A stretch of DNA of 64,000 nucleotides, taken from Candidatus Sulfotelmatobacter sp. (GTDB taxonomy: Bacteria; Acidobacteriota; Terriglobia; Terriglobales; Acidobacteriaceae). Shown one piece after another: positions 50,257-59,543 of this stretch (positions within the stretch are counted from its first letter, which is position 1; every line of letters starts with the position of its first letter). A model generated the notes under the pieces. The model was not told where the DNA came from. It saw only the letters and a list, made by a program, of their open reading frames with translations, and searched no databases. The translations under genes were made by a program, and so were the position numbers. The stretch spans positions 20,616-84,615 of the forward strand of contig JADGNQ010000008.1 in NCBI GenBank assembly GCA_017883385.1, written 5' to 3'.

Positions 50257-52329
50257 TCACGGCTTGAATCCCACGCTCTGCCAGAGTTCTGCCGTGTGAT
50301 ACATGGTCCCGTTCGTGATCACGTACTCGACATTGCGAGCATTCCGGATATCGTCGAGTGGATTGCCGTTGACCAGGATGAGGTCGCCACGTTTTCCCTT
50401 CTCCACCGTTCCGGACTCCTTCTCGAGTCCCATCGCTCGCGCCGGCACAATCGTGGCAGCCTGGATCGCCTCCATCGGGGTGAAGCCTGACTGCACATAC
50501 AATTCGATTTCGCGGTGAAGGCTGTGCCCCGGAACCGTCTGATCAGTGCCGGCGACAACCGGAATTCCCGCGCGATGCAGCGCTCCGACGATGGCCAATT
50601 CCTTCTCGAACACTTTTTCACCGATCTTCGAGCGTTCCGACGGTGGCTCCACATCGGTGAGCTGTTCCGCAAGTTCGGGAGCGACCTTGTTGACACCGGG
50701 CTCAAAGCTGGCGGGCGGTTTTGCGGAGGTTGCGGTGAAGAACTCCATGAGCGCGATGGTTGGATCAACCACGGTGTGATGGTCCTTAAGAAACGCCAGA
50801 GCCTTCTGCGCCTCCGGCGATTCGAGGTCGATGTTCGCCTTGGCTTTGAACCTGTCCAGGCGCGTGGCATTCTCGGGAAGCGGCGCCCTCATAATGTCGG
50901 CGACGTAATCAATGTGATTGATCTGGTCCTGTCCTGCACCAATTGCCTGATATGCGTTCAATCCTTCCGGGACGTGTCCAGTCACGGTCATGCCCAGACG
51001 ATGCGCTTCGTCGGCGACGACCTTCAGTTCTTCCAGCTTGACGGAACTGTAAATCTTCATCTGCTCAAAGCCAGCCGCGTGGTAGCGGTCGGTCCACATG
51101 CGCGCCTGCTCAGGCGTGTCGATGCGCTCGACGCCGATGGTGTAAGTGCCCGTGCCATCGACAATGCCCGCGAGAAGCAGCCGCGGACCGAGGCCCCGTC
51201 CCTGCGCAATGGCGTCGCGTACGGCCGTGATGAATTCAAACTCGTTGCCGCAATCGCGCACCGTAGTCACGCCCGCCGCCAAATAGATTGGTCCCCACTC
51301 CACCTGCTCGAAGTGCGCGTGCATATCCCAAAGCCCGGGCAGAATAGTTTTGCCGTGTGCATCCACCAGGTTCGCATGCTTGGGAATCTTTACTTTGGAC
51401 CGCGGACCTGCGGCGACGATGCGTCCGTTATGAATCACGACCGCCGCATCCGGCACAGGTGCGGCGCCTGTTCCGTCAATCAACGTGCCGCCAACGATGG
51501 CGAGCGTCGAGGCGTGGCTGCCGGAGATCGTTTTGGAGATCTCGGCCAGAGCATTCATGCCGTCAGCCCCGGCGCGTCCCACAAAATCTCCCAGCGCGCT
51601 CTCGTAACCGTCGCGGATGGCTTCGAAGTGATCGAATTCGGCGTCGGTCGTAATCGCGACGACCAGATTGCGATTGGCGTCGAACCACAGCGTTTCGCGT
51701 CCCCAGATCAAGCCCTCGATGGTGTAGCGGTCGAGCTTCTCGTCTTTCGCACCGTCTTTCCCTGTAAGCCGAATCGTGTCCTGCCCGTGGGGTTCGACTT
51801 TCACCGTGCCGCTCGGAAGTGTTGCGAGTTGCGCCGGTGAACCGTGCGTGGCCCAGTAGCGGACCATAAGCATTTGCATGGTCGTCGGAGCATATCCCGC
51901 GACGGTGAAGAACGGCCCGGAGGGCACAGCGGAATCGTTCTGCTTGTCGCGGGTACGGAAGTGAACCGTGCCGTTATCGACGGTTACGGCTTCGTCGATC
52001 GAAACGCTGCGCGCGGTGCGGCCCTTGATCTCAAAGGCCTGCGGCGTCAGGTCGTGCGTGCCGCGAAAGGTGGCCGAAAGGGGAACCGGCGAAGCCCGGT
52101 CCGTGAACTTGAAATCGATCTTTGCAACCACTGAGTCGCCGTCACGCCGAAGTTCGTAGGTTTCTTGCCCGATCGCCTGCTCAAATTTGTGCAGGGTGAA
52201 CTTCCCCTGCTCGATCAGAGGCAGTTCCCCTGCGATTGTGGCTTGTAGGGCGAGAACATTTTGTGCGGCCGAGGAAAAGAACAGCACCAGGACAAGAGCG
52301 ATCAGGGACAATAGCCTACGGTTTGGCAT
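50257..52329 (-). CDS. Exported amidohydrolase-family metalloenzyme
   Basis: 690 residues. A signal peptide (LLSLIALVLVLFFSSAAQ) is followed by an N-terminal beta-rich domain (about 30-265) not typical of the family. The amidohydrolase part starts TLAIVGGTLIDGTGAAPVPD, with metal motif LWDMHAHFE, later TVTGHVPEGLNAY and VAGTDQTVPGHSL. It ends VEKGKRGDLILVNGNPLDDI, the closing sandwich. Secreted relatives act on dipeptides or related amides; the substrate is unknown. It starts 27 bases downstream of the small exported protein at 52356. Confidence 0.87.
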   Translation of the reverse strand: MPNRRLLSLIALVLVLFFSSAAQNVLALQATIAGELPLIEQGKFTLHKFEQAIGQETYELRRDGDSVVAKIDFKFTDRASPVPLSATFRGTHDLTPQAFEIKGRTARSVSIDEAVTVDNGTVHFRTRDKQNDSAVPSGPFFTVAGYAPTTMQMLMVRYWATHGSPAQLATLPSGTVKVEPHGQDTIRLTGKDGAKDEKLDRYTIEGLIWGRETLWFDANRNLVVAITTDAEFDHFEAIRDGYESALGDFVGRAGADGMNALAEISKTISGSHASTLAIVGGTLIDGTGAAPVPDAAVVIHNGRIVAAGPRSKVKIPKHANLVDAHGKTILPGLWDMHAHFEQVEWGPIYLAAGVTTVRDCGNEFEFITAVRDAIAQGRGLGPRLLLAGIVDGTGTYTIGVERIDTPEQARMWTDRYHAAGFEQMKIYSSVKLEELKVVADEAHRLGMTVTGHVPEGLNAYQAIGAGQDQINHIDYVADIMRAPLPENATRLDRFKAKANIDLESPEAQKALAFLKDHHTVVDPTIALMEFFTATSAKPPASFEPGVNKVAPELAEQLTDVEPPSERSKIGEKVFEKELAIVGALHRAGIPVVAGTDQTVPGHSLHREIELYVQSGFTPMEAIQAATIVPARAMGLEKESGTVEKGKRGDLILVNGNPLDDIRNARNVEYVITNGTMYHTAELWQSVGFKP

Positions 52330-52355
52330 GAGTGGAGTTTGCCGCGAATGCACAG

Positions 52356-52877
52356 TCAAGCAACTGGTCTGGCGGCAGGCAGAGGATTCTTATCGCTGAT
52401 CGAAAGAATGATCCAGTTATCGTTCGTGCGACGCATTATGATCCACACCTTGTCAGCCTTCTGAATGTCCTTTTTCTTCACGCTCGTTGTCGGGGTCATA
52501 ACGGTGCCCAGAAGTTCTCCGGCGGAAAGTGAAGTCGTGCTCTCCGTTTTCACGAACTTCTCCTGGCGTTCTACACGTGCCACAACACCGTCACTCGTGG
52601 GCTGAACGTCCAACGGTGTCACTGTCATTTGCTCGTCAGTTATGCTGCCGTCCGCGAAGTGATGTTTGATCTTGCCGAATTCCTTTTTCTGTTTCTCCAG
52701 GTCCGGCCAAACCGCCACGAGCTCTTCCAGGCTCTTGTGCTGATAAGCGGACAAATACCGTTGCAGTACCTGGTCCACTTGCATGCGGTCCGCTTGCGGA
52801 ACGGCGAGACCCTGCTGCGCCAATCCTGCGCACGAAAGCAGACCTAGAAGAATGCCACCGACGACAAGGCTCTTCAT
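52356..52877 (-). CDS. Small exported protein, NTF2/SnoaL-like
   Basis: 173 residues from ATG 52877. A signal peptide (SLVVGGILLGLLSCAGLAQ) is followed by VDQVLQRYLSAYQHKSLEEL, VAVWPDLEKQKKEF, and a strand-rich remainder ending DKVWIIMRRTNDNWIILSIS. This order (helix pair, then long curved sheet) is typical of NTF2-like/SnoaL folds. No catalytic residues can be named. It is co-directional with the amidohydrolase gene and precedes it by 26 bases, a probable operon. Confidence 0.65.
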   Translation of the reverse strand: MKSLVVGGILLGLLSCAGLAQQGLAVPQADRMQVDQVLQRYLSAYQHKSLEELVAVWPDLEKQKKEFGKIKHHFADGSITDEQMTVTPLDVQPTSDGVVARVERQEKFVKTESTTSLSAGELLGTVMTPTTSVKKKDIQKADKVWIIMRRTNDNWIILSISDKNPLPAARPVA

Positions 52878-52912
52878 AATCCGCAGATTTTGGGCCCTCT
52901 TGACGACGAGTG

Positions 52913-54775
52913 TCAAGAGGTTACTTTCTTTACTTGGATCCCCAACTCCCGCAACTGGCGCTCATCGACCGGGGTCGGCGCGTCTACCATCAAATCCACG
53001 GCGCGCGCGGTCTTTGGGAATGGAATTACCTCACGCAGGCTCTCGGCCCCTGCCAGAATCATCACGATGCGGTCGAGCCCCAGTGCAATCCCGCCATGCG
53101 GAGGCGTGCCATATTCCAACGCCTCGAGAAAGAATCCAAAGCGCGCCTTGGCTTCTTCGTCGGTCATGCCCAGAGCGCGGAAGATTTTGCTCTGAATATC
53201 CTGCCGGTGAATACGAATCGACCCCGACCCTAATTCCGTGCCGTTCAACACGACGTCGTAGGCCAGCGCGCGCACCGCGCTCAGAGACGACTGCGGATCG
53301 TTCAGAGACTCGACGCCGGCCTCGAGCAAGCCCATATCCTCTTCATGCGGCGAAGTAAACGGATGGTGCGCCGCCATCCACTGCTTCTCGCCTTCGTCCC
53401 ACTCAAACATGGGGAAATTCGTGACCCACAGGAAGCGAAAATCCTTCGCGGGGTCGCCTGACTTTTTGAAAATGCCATGCCGATCGGCATACTTCTGCGC
53501 CAGCGCCAGCCGCAGCAACCCCGCCGACGCATAAATCGCCAGTTCTGCGGGAGTGACCTTGCGATGGGAGGGCATGGCGGTCTGCGGCCCGGCCTGCGCT
53601 GACCCGGCCACCAGCACGACGAGATCGCCTTCCTCCATCCCGGTTTTCTTCGCGATCGCGGCCGCCGCCTCGGGGAACTTGTTGCCGATGCGTTTGAAGT
53701 CTTCGAAAATCTTCGCACCGCCCTTGGCGTGGAACATCGGCTTGATGTCGTCGCGTTCCTTGCGCGAAAGCTCGCCGACTTTGGCCGTGCGGATCGCAAT
53801 TACGGGCAGGTTCGCGTTGATCGCCAGTTCCAGCAGGTTTTCCGCCGTGAGGCATTCGCGCACGTCGATAAACGCGGGCAGCCGCAAATCCGGCTTGTCG
53901 ATCCCGTACAGACGGATCGCCTCGTCATAGTCCATGCGCGGAAACGGCGTCTTGATCTCGCTGCCGGCAGCCTGGAATGCCGCTGTCAAAAATCCTTCGA
54001 CCACCTCCCACACGCGCTCCGCCTGCGGATACGACATTTCCAGATCGATCTGGGTGAATTCCGGCTGGCGGTCGGCGCGCAGGTCTTCATCGCGAAAGCA
54101 GCGCACGATCTGAAAATACTTGTCGAACCCGGAGATCATCAGAATCTGCTTGAACATTTGCGGCGACTGCGGCAGGGCATAAAACGACCCCGGCTGCACA
54201 CGGCTGGGCACGAGATAGTCGCGGGCGCCCTCGGGAGTCGACCGCGTCATGAACGGAGTTTCGATCTCGAAAAATCCCTGCGCCGAAAGATAGTCGCGGA
54301 TGGCCTTCGCGACCTTGTGCCGGGTTTCGATGTTGAACTGCATCACGTCGCGCCGCAGGTCGATATAGCGATACTTCAGCCGCGTTTCTTCATTGGTCAG
54401 CGCCGTGTCCGAGGGGAGGAAGGGCGGCAGCTTCGATTCGTTCAGAATGCGCAGTTCCTCCGCCACCAATTCCACTTCGCCAGTGGGCATGTTCGCGTTG
54501 ACCGTGTTGGCGTCGCGCAGCTTCACCGTGCCGGTGACCGCAATGACGTACTCATTGCGCAAAGTTCCGGCCTTCTCGTGGATCGCCGCATCGCGGTCAG
54601 CGTTCACAACCACCTGGGTCACGCCCGTCCGGTCGCGCAAATCGATGAAAAGCAGACTCCCGTGGTCGCGGCGCTTGTTTACCCATCCCATGAGCACAGC
54701 CTTGTGGCCGGCGTCGGAGGCGCGCAACGCCCCGCACATGTGCGTCCGTCGTAAATCGCCTAAGAAATCGAGCAA
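52913..54775 (-). CDS. aspS: Aspartyl-tRNA synthetase
   Basis: 620 residues, the bacterial length. The N-terminal OB-fold anticodon domain reads MGWVNKRRDHGSLLFIDLRD. The class II core includes ETPFMTRSTPEGARDYLVPS (motif 1 region), FRDEDLRADRQPEFTQIDLE (motif 2), the bacterial GAD insertion, and GIALGLDRIVMILAG (motif 3). It charges tRNA-Asp; whether it also charges tRNA-Asn depends on the presence of GatCAB, not visible here. The gene runs opposite to the TonB-like gene, and the shared promoter gap is 192 bases. Confidence 0.97.
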   Translation of the reverse strand: MLDFLGDLRRTHMCGALRASDAGHKAVLMGWVNKRRDHGSLLFIDLRDRTGVTQVVVNADRDAAIHEKAGTLRNEYVIAVTGTVKLRDANTVNANMPTGEVELVAEELRILNESKLPPFLPSDTALTNEETRLKYRYIDLRRDVMQFNIETRHKVAKAIRDYLSAQGFFEIETPFMTRSTPEGARDYLVPSRVQPGSFYALPQSPQMFKQILMISGFDKYFQIVRCFRDEDLRADRQPEFTQIDLEMSYPQAERVWEVVEGFLTAAFQAAGSEIKTPFPRMDYDEAIRLYGIDKPDLRLPAFIDVRECLTAENLLELAINANLPVIAIRTAKVGELSRKERDDIKPMFHAKGGAKIFEDFKRIGNKFPEAAAAIAKKTGMEEGDLVVLVAGSAQAGPQTAMPSHRKVTPAELAIYASAGLLRLALAQKYADRHGIFKKSGDPAKDFRFLWVTNFPMFEWDEGEKQWMAAHHPFTSPHEEDMGLLEAGVESLNDPQSSLSAVRALAYDVVLNGTELGSGSIRIHRQDIQSKIFRALGMTDEEAKARFGFFLEALEYGTPPHGGIALGLDRIVMILAGAESLREVIPFPKTARAVDLMVDAPTPVDERQLRELGIQVKKVTS

Positions 54776-54967
54776 AGTGTGTCCTTACGGTGAGAATTGC
54801 GGCAGATGCCGAATCCAAGATTATAAACGTTCTCTACGGGCAGGGACGTGCGCGGGCATGCGCGGGACCACGACTGGAAGAGCACAGTTCCAGATCGGAT
54901 TTTAATTCGGCTCTGCGATGTCCTCCCGGCTATCCCAACTCCCCTTCTCGCATCTACTATAGACAGG

Positions 54968-56836
54968 ATGTTCGCAGCCTGGCTCACCAGCGAAACCCCG
55001 CAGCCCGCGCCCGTTCCGCGGCTTCTGGTCGAACTGCCTTCGTGGCCGCGAGTCTTCTTCGGCAACCTGCGCGACTTGGTTCTTCCGCGCCACCTTCCCC
55101 GGCTCGAACTCCAGTCGGCCCCGGCGCCTTTCTGGCCCGATGTATTCGTAAAACGCGGACTCCCCTGGCGCCGCTTCTTCGAGTCTGGAGCCTGCCACCT
55201 TATCGCCTGTGCGCTGCTCATTGGATTCACTCGCTTTTTTGCACTGCAGCCCCAAGCGGTTCTGAGGCCAACCTTCGATCATTCCCAGGTGATTTACTAC
55301 CAGCCCGCGGAATACCTTCCGCCACTGGATACCCGCAGCGCGCAAGCCGAGCGGCCGAGGAAAGCGGATCCGGGGTTTTCCCGACAGCCCATCATTTCTG
55401 TACCGCCTGAGGCCGACAACCGTTCGCAGACCATCGTTGCCGCGCCAAACGTCAGGCTGAAGCACGACGTTCCGCTGCCCAACATTGTGGCTTGGTCCGA
55501 CAAGATGTCCGACAGATTGGAGAAGCCGCGGTTGGCGATCCCGGCCGTCCCGCTGACTCCCGCCGCCGAAATTACCCGGATCGCGCCTCAGGTGCAGTCT
55601 GTGGTGGCCCCACCGCCCGACGCGGCCCAGCTCACTCGTCGCCGCGACCGGCCCATGCTGCAAACTTCCGTGGTGGCTCCGCCTGTGGACGTGCGCCAAT
55701 CTCCCACGGCCACGTTTCAAGCTCCGCAGCCCGCCGTCATAGCGCCTCCGCCCAGCGTCGAGGTTGCATCCAACCGTCCCCTTGGAGATTTGAACATCGG
55801 ACGCAGCTCAGTGATTGCCCCCGCGCCCCAGCTGGCTGTCGGCAAACAGCGAGCCATTCCAGGAGGCAGATCGTCCGCTGTCGGTCTCGTTCCCCAGGTG
55901 GTTGCTCCGGCTCCGTCGCTTGCAGCGTCGGGATCTTCCGGGGAGGCTTTTGGATCGCGCGGCCGAGTGATCGCGCTGAACCTGCATCCGGTTGTGGGCG
56001 CGCCGCCTGACCCGCCGCCCGGCAACCGGCGCGGCACATTCGCGGCCACGCCCGAAGGTCGTCCCGGAGCGTCGGGCTCGCCTGGTTCGTCCACCGGAGA
56101 CACTTCCGCGGGCACCGATAGCCACGCTAACGGCCGTGGCAAAGAGAATGGAGTGGGATCCAAGGGAAAAGGAACGAGCGATGTTCCCGCCGGACTCTAC
56201 GTGGGGAGCGTGGCCGCTCCGTCGAAAACGTCATCCGTCGCGGGCGACCCCGCTGCCGGGAACGCGCCGTCAAGTGCGGTCAACCCGAATCTCACCGCCA
56301 GCGTCCATCCGCCGCGCGTAACCAGCGCCCCGGCCAGCCGTATGCAGCCGGATAGCGCGGCCAAACTCTCCGAGCCGGAGCGCGCCGTTTTCGGTGACCG
56401 CAAGTTCTACTCCCTGACGCTCAACATGCCGAACCTGAACTCCGCGGGCGGCAGTTGGATTATCCGCTTCGCCGAACTCAATCACGATTTAAACAATCAT
56501 GACTCGAACAACCACTTCAGCAACCATGACGCGAACGCACCCGCAGCCGATCTCTCCCAGCCCGCCGCCACGCGCAAAGTCGATCCCGCCTACCCCTTAC
56601 AGTTGATCCGTGAGAATGTTGCGGGCACGGTGATTCTCTATGCGGTTATCCACGCTGACGGTACGGTGGGTAATGTGCGTGTGTTGCGCGGCGTCGACGA
56701 CCGCCTCGACCAGTTCGCCAGCCAAGCCGTCGGGCAATGGCAATTCCGCCCCGCCACAAAGAACGGAGAGCCGGTCGACGTCGAGGCCACGTTTCAGATT
56801 CCCTTCCGCCCCCCGCGAACAGGAACAAATTTCTAG
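54968..56836 (+). CDS. Long TonB-domain membrane protein
   Basis: 622 residues from ATG 54968. A cytoplasmic N-terminus of about 70 residues is followed by one membrane helix (CHLIACALLIGFTRFFAL, about 77-94). A very long Pro/Ala/Ser/Val-rich low-complexity region spans about 100-520, with repeated VVAPPP and VIAPAP units. The C-terminal TonB domain (about 530-622) reads ATRKVDPAYPLQLIRENVAG, TVILYAVIHADGTVGNVRVL and QWQFRPATKNGEPVD. The extended linker would span the periplasm. No exbB/exbD neighbours exist. It could be an energy transducer or an adhesive scaffold. Confidence 0.78.
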   Translation: MFAAWLTSETPQPAPVPRLLVELPSWPRVFFGNLRDLVLPRHLPRLELQSAPAPFWPDVFVKRGLPWRRFFESGACHLIACALLIGFTRFFALQPQAVLRPTFDHSQVIYYQPAEYLPPLDTRSAQAERPRKADPGFSRQPIISVPPEADNRSQTIVAAPNVRLKHDVPLPNIVAWSDKMSDRLEKPRLAIPAVPLTPAAEITRIAPQVQSVVAPPPDAAQLTRRRDRPMLQTSVVAPPVDVRQSPTATFQAPQPAVIAPPPSVEVASNRPLGDLNIGRSSVIAPAPQLAVGKQRAIPGGRSSAVGLVPQVVAPAPSLAASGSSGEAFGSRGRVIALNLHPVVGAPPDPPPGNRRGTFAATPEGRPGASGSPGSSTGDTSAGTDSHANGRGKENGVGSKGKGTSDVPAGLYVGSVAAPSKTSSVAGDPAAGNAPSSAVNPNLTASVHPPRVTSAPASRMQPDSAAKLSEPERAVFGDRKFYSLTLNMPNLNSAGGSWIIRFAELNHDLNNHDSNNHFSNHDANAPAADLSQPAATRKVDPAYPLQLIRENVAGTVILYAVIHADGTVGNVRVLRGVDDRLDQFASQAVGQWQFRPATKNGEPVDVEATFQIPFRPPRTGTNF

Positions 56837-56967
56837 TAGAGACCTGGTTCGCTACTTATCCGCCACAATCATGCCGAACCAATATGCGCTGGATGAGTGT
56901 GTAGTTAGGGGATGTTGCCGGAAACGTCTCTGTGAAGAGGCTGATGCGAGCGCCGACAGGCTGATCA

Positions 56968-59205
56968 CTAGCCCTTGGCGGCCTTCCGCCGTTCCAGCGC
57001 CGAGTAGATCGCGGGATCGGTGCAGACTTCGTAATACAAGCGCTCCGTCCATCCCTTGACTGAAAAGTCGGCGGGATCGATGCGCGGAATGCGGCTCTCG
57101 CGGACGACGATTTTGCGGAAGATGTCGTGGTCCACGGGCACGGTCGCACTGAACAGGCGGTACTCCCCTTTATCTGACGACGCGAGCTGAGGAGGCAACC
57201 GCACTTTCAGGGGCTCGAGCGTAATCTCCTGCTGCAGTTGGCGGAACGCACCTTCGTTCAGACGAATCCCGCCCAGGTTGAAGCTCAGGATCACGTCTTC
57301 CGGGTTCCCATCCGCAGCCATTTCCGCCGCCTGAAACGCGTACACGTGGAACGGTCCGGCCTGTGGCTCCATCACCTTGCGCGCGCGCTTGTTGCACGAG
57401 GACATGCGGTCGCTCTCGTTTAGCGCCTCAGAGATCATGATTTGATGTTCGCCATCCATCAGGTATAGTGGCGCCGACTCCTGCAGCGTAATGCCTACGC
57501 CCAGTTCCAACCCTGGCATGGCCGACCGCTGCATCAGTTCGTTGTATCCGCGGACGATTTCAATGATCTCGCGCGCCAGCACGCACATGCGGCTCACCGC
57601 CAGCCCGGGCTCGCCTTCACGCTCCAGAATAGCCAGGATGATAGCGTCGCCTTCCAGGAACACCTTCTTCGCGCCGTATTTTTCCAGCAGCTTGTTCACC
57701 GGATCATAGAAATTCAGACTGAAGTACGACGCGGGATTCAGACCTTTCTCCATCATGGTCCGCGTCAGCCGCGTCGAGTCCCGTACATCGGCCTTGAGCA
57801 CGACGTGGCGCAGCACGCGTTCCGAGTCTGTCTGGCCCTGTTCCTCGGGAAGCAGGAACTCATAGAGCGTCCCGTTCACCCGCGACATTTCCTGCAGGCG
57901 TTCGTTGGCTACCAGGTTCACGGAATCGAGGGCGCCGTTCAGAATCTCAAGCCGGCGCAAGTCGCGGTGGTAGTGGAAGAAATCTCCCAGGAAGCGCGCA
58001 GCCACTTTAGCCCGCTCCGCCCCACGGCAGGCCGCGACTTTTGCCACCGCCGCATACAGGCTGGTGGGCGAGAGCTTTCCGTGGTCCTGAATCATGCGCT
58101 CCACCCGGTCGCATTCCGTGCGGTCGATCAGAGCATTCTTCAACTGCTGCGGATTGATGCGCGGAGCATATTCGTTGAGCAGCGGCACCACGTGGTACGA
58201 GGCGATCACGTTTTCCATCACGCGCTCGTCTTCGAGCAGCCGTACCCACGCGGCCAGGCGCTCCTGTTGCTGCAATCCCTCGTCGGACTCATCCGGCGTC
58301 CCCGTTCCCACCAGCGCCCGCGCATTCTCGGGGACATTCATCCACGCATCGATTGTCTCCGTGCTCACTTCCTCGCCGTATAACGAACGAAGAAAACCGG
58401 AAGCTACCTCGCGCATCCGGCCATAACGGTCCGAATCGCGGTCCCAGTTTCCCAGCATTACGTAATGCTCGGCGCACAGGAAGTCATCGCGCCCGTCTTC
58501 GGAAAACAGCAGCCGGTTCAAGAACAGCGGATAAGTGAAATAGCTTCCGCCGCTGGTCTCTTCGCCGAAGAGCGACCGCCGCGTGCGCGCCAGCGTGCTT
58601 TTCTCCACCTCGCGCAGCGTTTCGAAAATTTCCTGTCCCGTCTTGCGCAGAATGATCTTCTTCCGCACCTGGAACTGCGCAAGCCGTTCACGGTACTCGT
58701 GCGCCTTCTGCTGCCGCATGTTGTCGTAGCTCTTCAGCAGCACGCGGCACCGCTCCAGCACCTGCAGGAATTGCTGGTTCATCTCCGTGCGCAGAAACTT
58801 CGTCACCGCCAGCCGTGCCAGCAGGTCGACCGACAGCTTGAATTCTTTTTTGGCGCGATTGAGCGACGCGACCTGCAGCTCGGTCAGCAGGGATCGCCAC
58901 TCGGAAGGATCCTTTTTCGGAGGGGTCGCCTTGCCTGCCTGGTCCCTCATCCACGACGGCCCCTGCGTTGATACGGGAGCCTCCGCCGCCAGCAATCCCT
59001 CCAAGTCGCCATTGCGCGCGATCAAGCGCGCAATCTGCGCCCGCGCCGCCTCAACAAAGCGCGTGCTCAGTACGACATCGTGCCGCAGATTATCGACACC
59101 TACGCTCAGCCCCTCAAGTGACACGAAGGGTGTGGACGCAGCCAGATTCGGCAGCTCCGGTTTGTCCGGCGCTCCGCCCAGGCGAAAAATAGGAAGTCTC
59201 GGCAT
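56968..59205 (-). CDS. Large protein with a class III nucleotidyl cyclase-like domain
   Basis: 745 residues, no signal peptide. The first two thirds are mostly helical and unrecognised (with coiled-coil such as YRERLAQFQVRKKIILRKTG). A class III cyclase domain starts near residue 465: HVVLKADVRDSTRLTRTMME has the first metal aspartate, and KKVFLEGDAIILAILERE the second region, followed by ELGVGITL. Class III cyclases make cAMP or cGMP. The usual substrate-specifying lysine/aspartate pair was not mapped, so activity is unproven. A 150-residue C-terminal region follows. It is convergent with the long TonB-domain gene, and its neighbour upstream is the M28 peptidase. Confidence 0.75.
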   Translation of the reverse strand: MPRLPIFRLGGAPDKPELPNLAASTPFVSLEGLSVGVDNLRHDVVLSTRFVEAARAQIARLIARNGDLEGLLAAEAPVSTQGPSWMRDQAGKATPPKKDPSEWRSLLTELQVASLNRAKKEFKLSVDLLARLAVTKFLRTEMNQQFLQVLERCRVLLKSYDNMRQQKAHEYRERLAQFQVRKKIILRKTGQEIFETLREVEKSTLARTRRSLFGEETSGGSYFTYPLFLNRLLFSEDGRDDFLCAEHYVMLGNWDRDSDRYGRMREVASGFLRSLYGEEVSTETIDAWMNVPENARALVGTGTPDESDEGLQQQERLAAWVRLLEDERVMENVIASYHVVPLLNEYAPRINPQQLKNALIDRTECDRVERMIQDHGKLSPTSLYAAVAKVAACRGAERAKVAARFLGDFFHYHRDLRRLEILNGALDSVNLVANERLQEMSRVNGTLYEFLLPEEQGQTDSERVLRHVVLKADVRDSTRLTRTMMEKGLNPASYFSLNFYDPVNKLLEKYGAKKVFLEGDAIILAILEREGEPGLAVSRMCVLAREIIEIVRGYNELMQRSAMPGLELGVGITLQESAPLYLMDGEHQIMISEALNESDRMSSCNKRARKVMEPQAGPFHVYAFQAAEMAADGNPEDVILSFNLGGIRLNEGAFRQLQQEITLEPLKVRLPPQLASSDKGEYRLFSATVPVDHDIFRKIVVRESRIPRIDPADFSVKGWTERLYYEVCTDPAIYSALERRKAAKG

Positions 59206-59369
59206 CCCAGAGTCAGAATTCTGTTTGGAAGTTGCTGATTACAAAAGGACATGTCGAGGTTAGCATGCAGAGGAGCGCCGCTAAAGTTACCTAGGTTACC
59301 GGCTTAAACCACTGATTCTGATTGGCCTAAACGATGGTGCAAACGAGGGTGCGAACAATGGTGCGGGTG

Positions 59370-59495
59370 CCCCATTCCAGCGGCGTTCTTTGCGGCTAGA
59401 GTGGGGATGTTGAAGCGTTGAATTTGAAGTGTGAGAGACCCATGTGGGAAATGTGGGGACAGCCGCCCCCGGCTGTCCAGTCGAGCGAAGCTCGA
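59370..59495. repeat. Interspersed repeats in the gap before the M28 peptidase stop
   Basis: CCCCATTCCAGC (59370-59381) pairs with 59395-59406, a relative of the hairpin at 32650-32684. GGACAGCCG (59457-59465) pairs with CGGCTGTCC (59470-59478), and TCGAGC-GAA-GCTCGA follows (59481-59495). The rest of the 338-base gap (59206-59543) shows no gene. Confidence 0.7.
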
Positions 59496-59543
59496 CGGTC
59501 CGTTTAGTCAAACTGTAATGACCTGGTCGGTTCGCAACTCGCT

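Noticed and set aside
50515..51840. 441-codon plus-strand frame within the amidohydrolase gene
   Set aside because: Antisense shadow; the minus-strand protein has intact metal motifs and a signal peptide.
53729..54754. 341-codon plus-strand frame within aspS
   Set aside because: Antisense shadow of a well-conserved synthetase.
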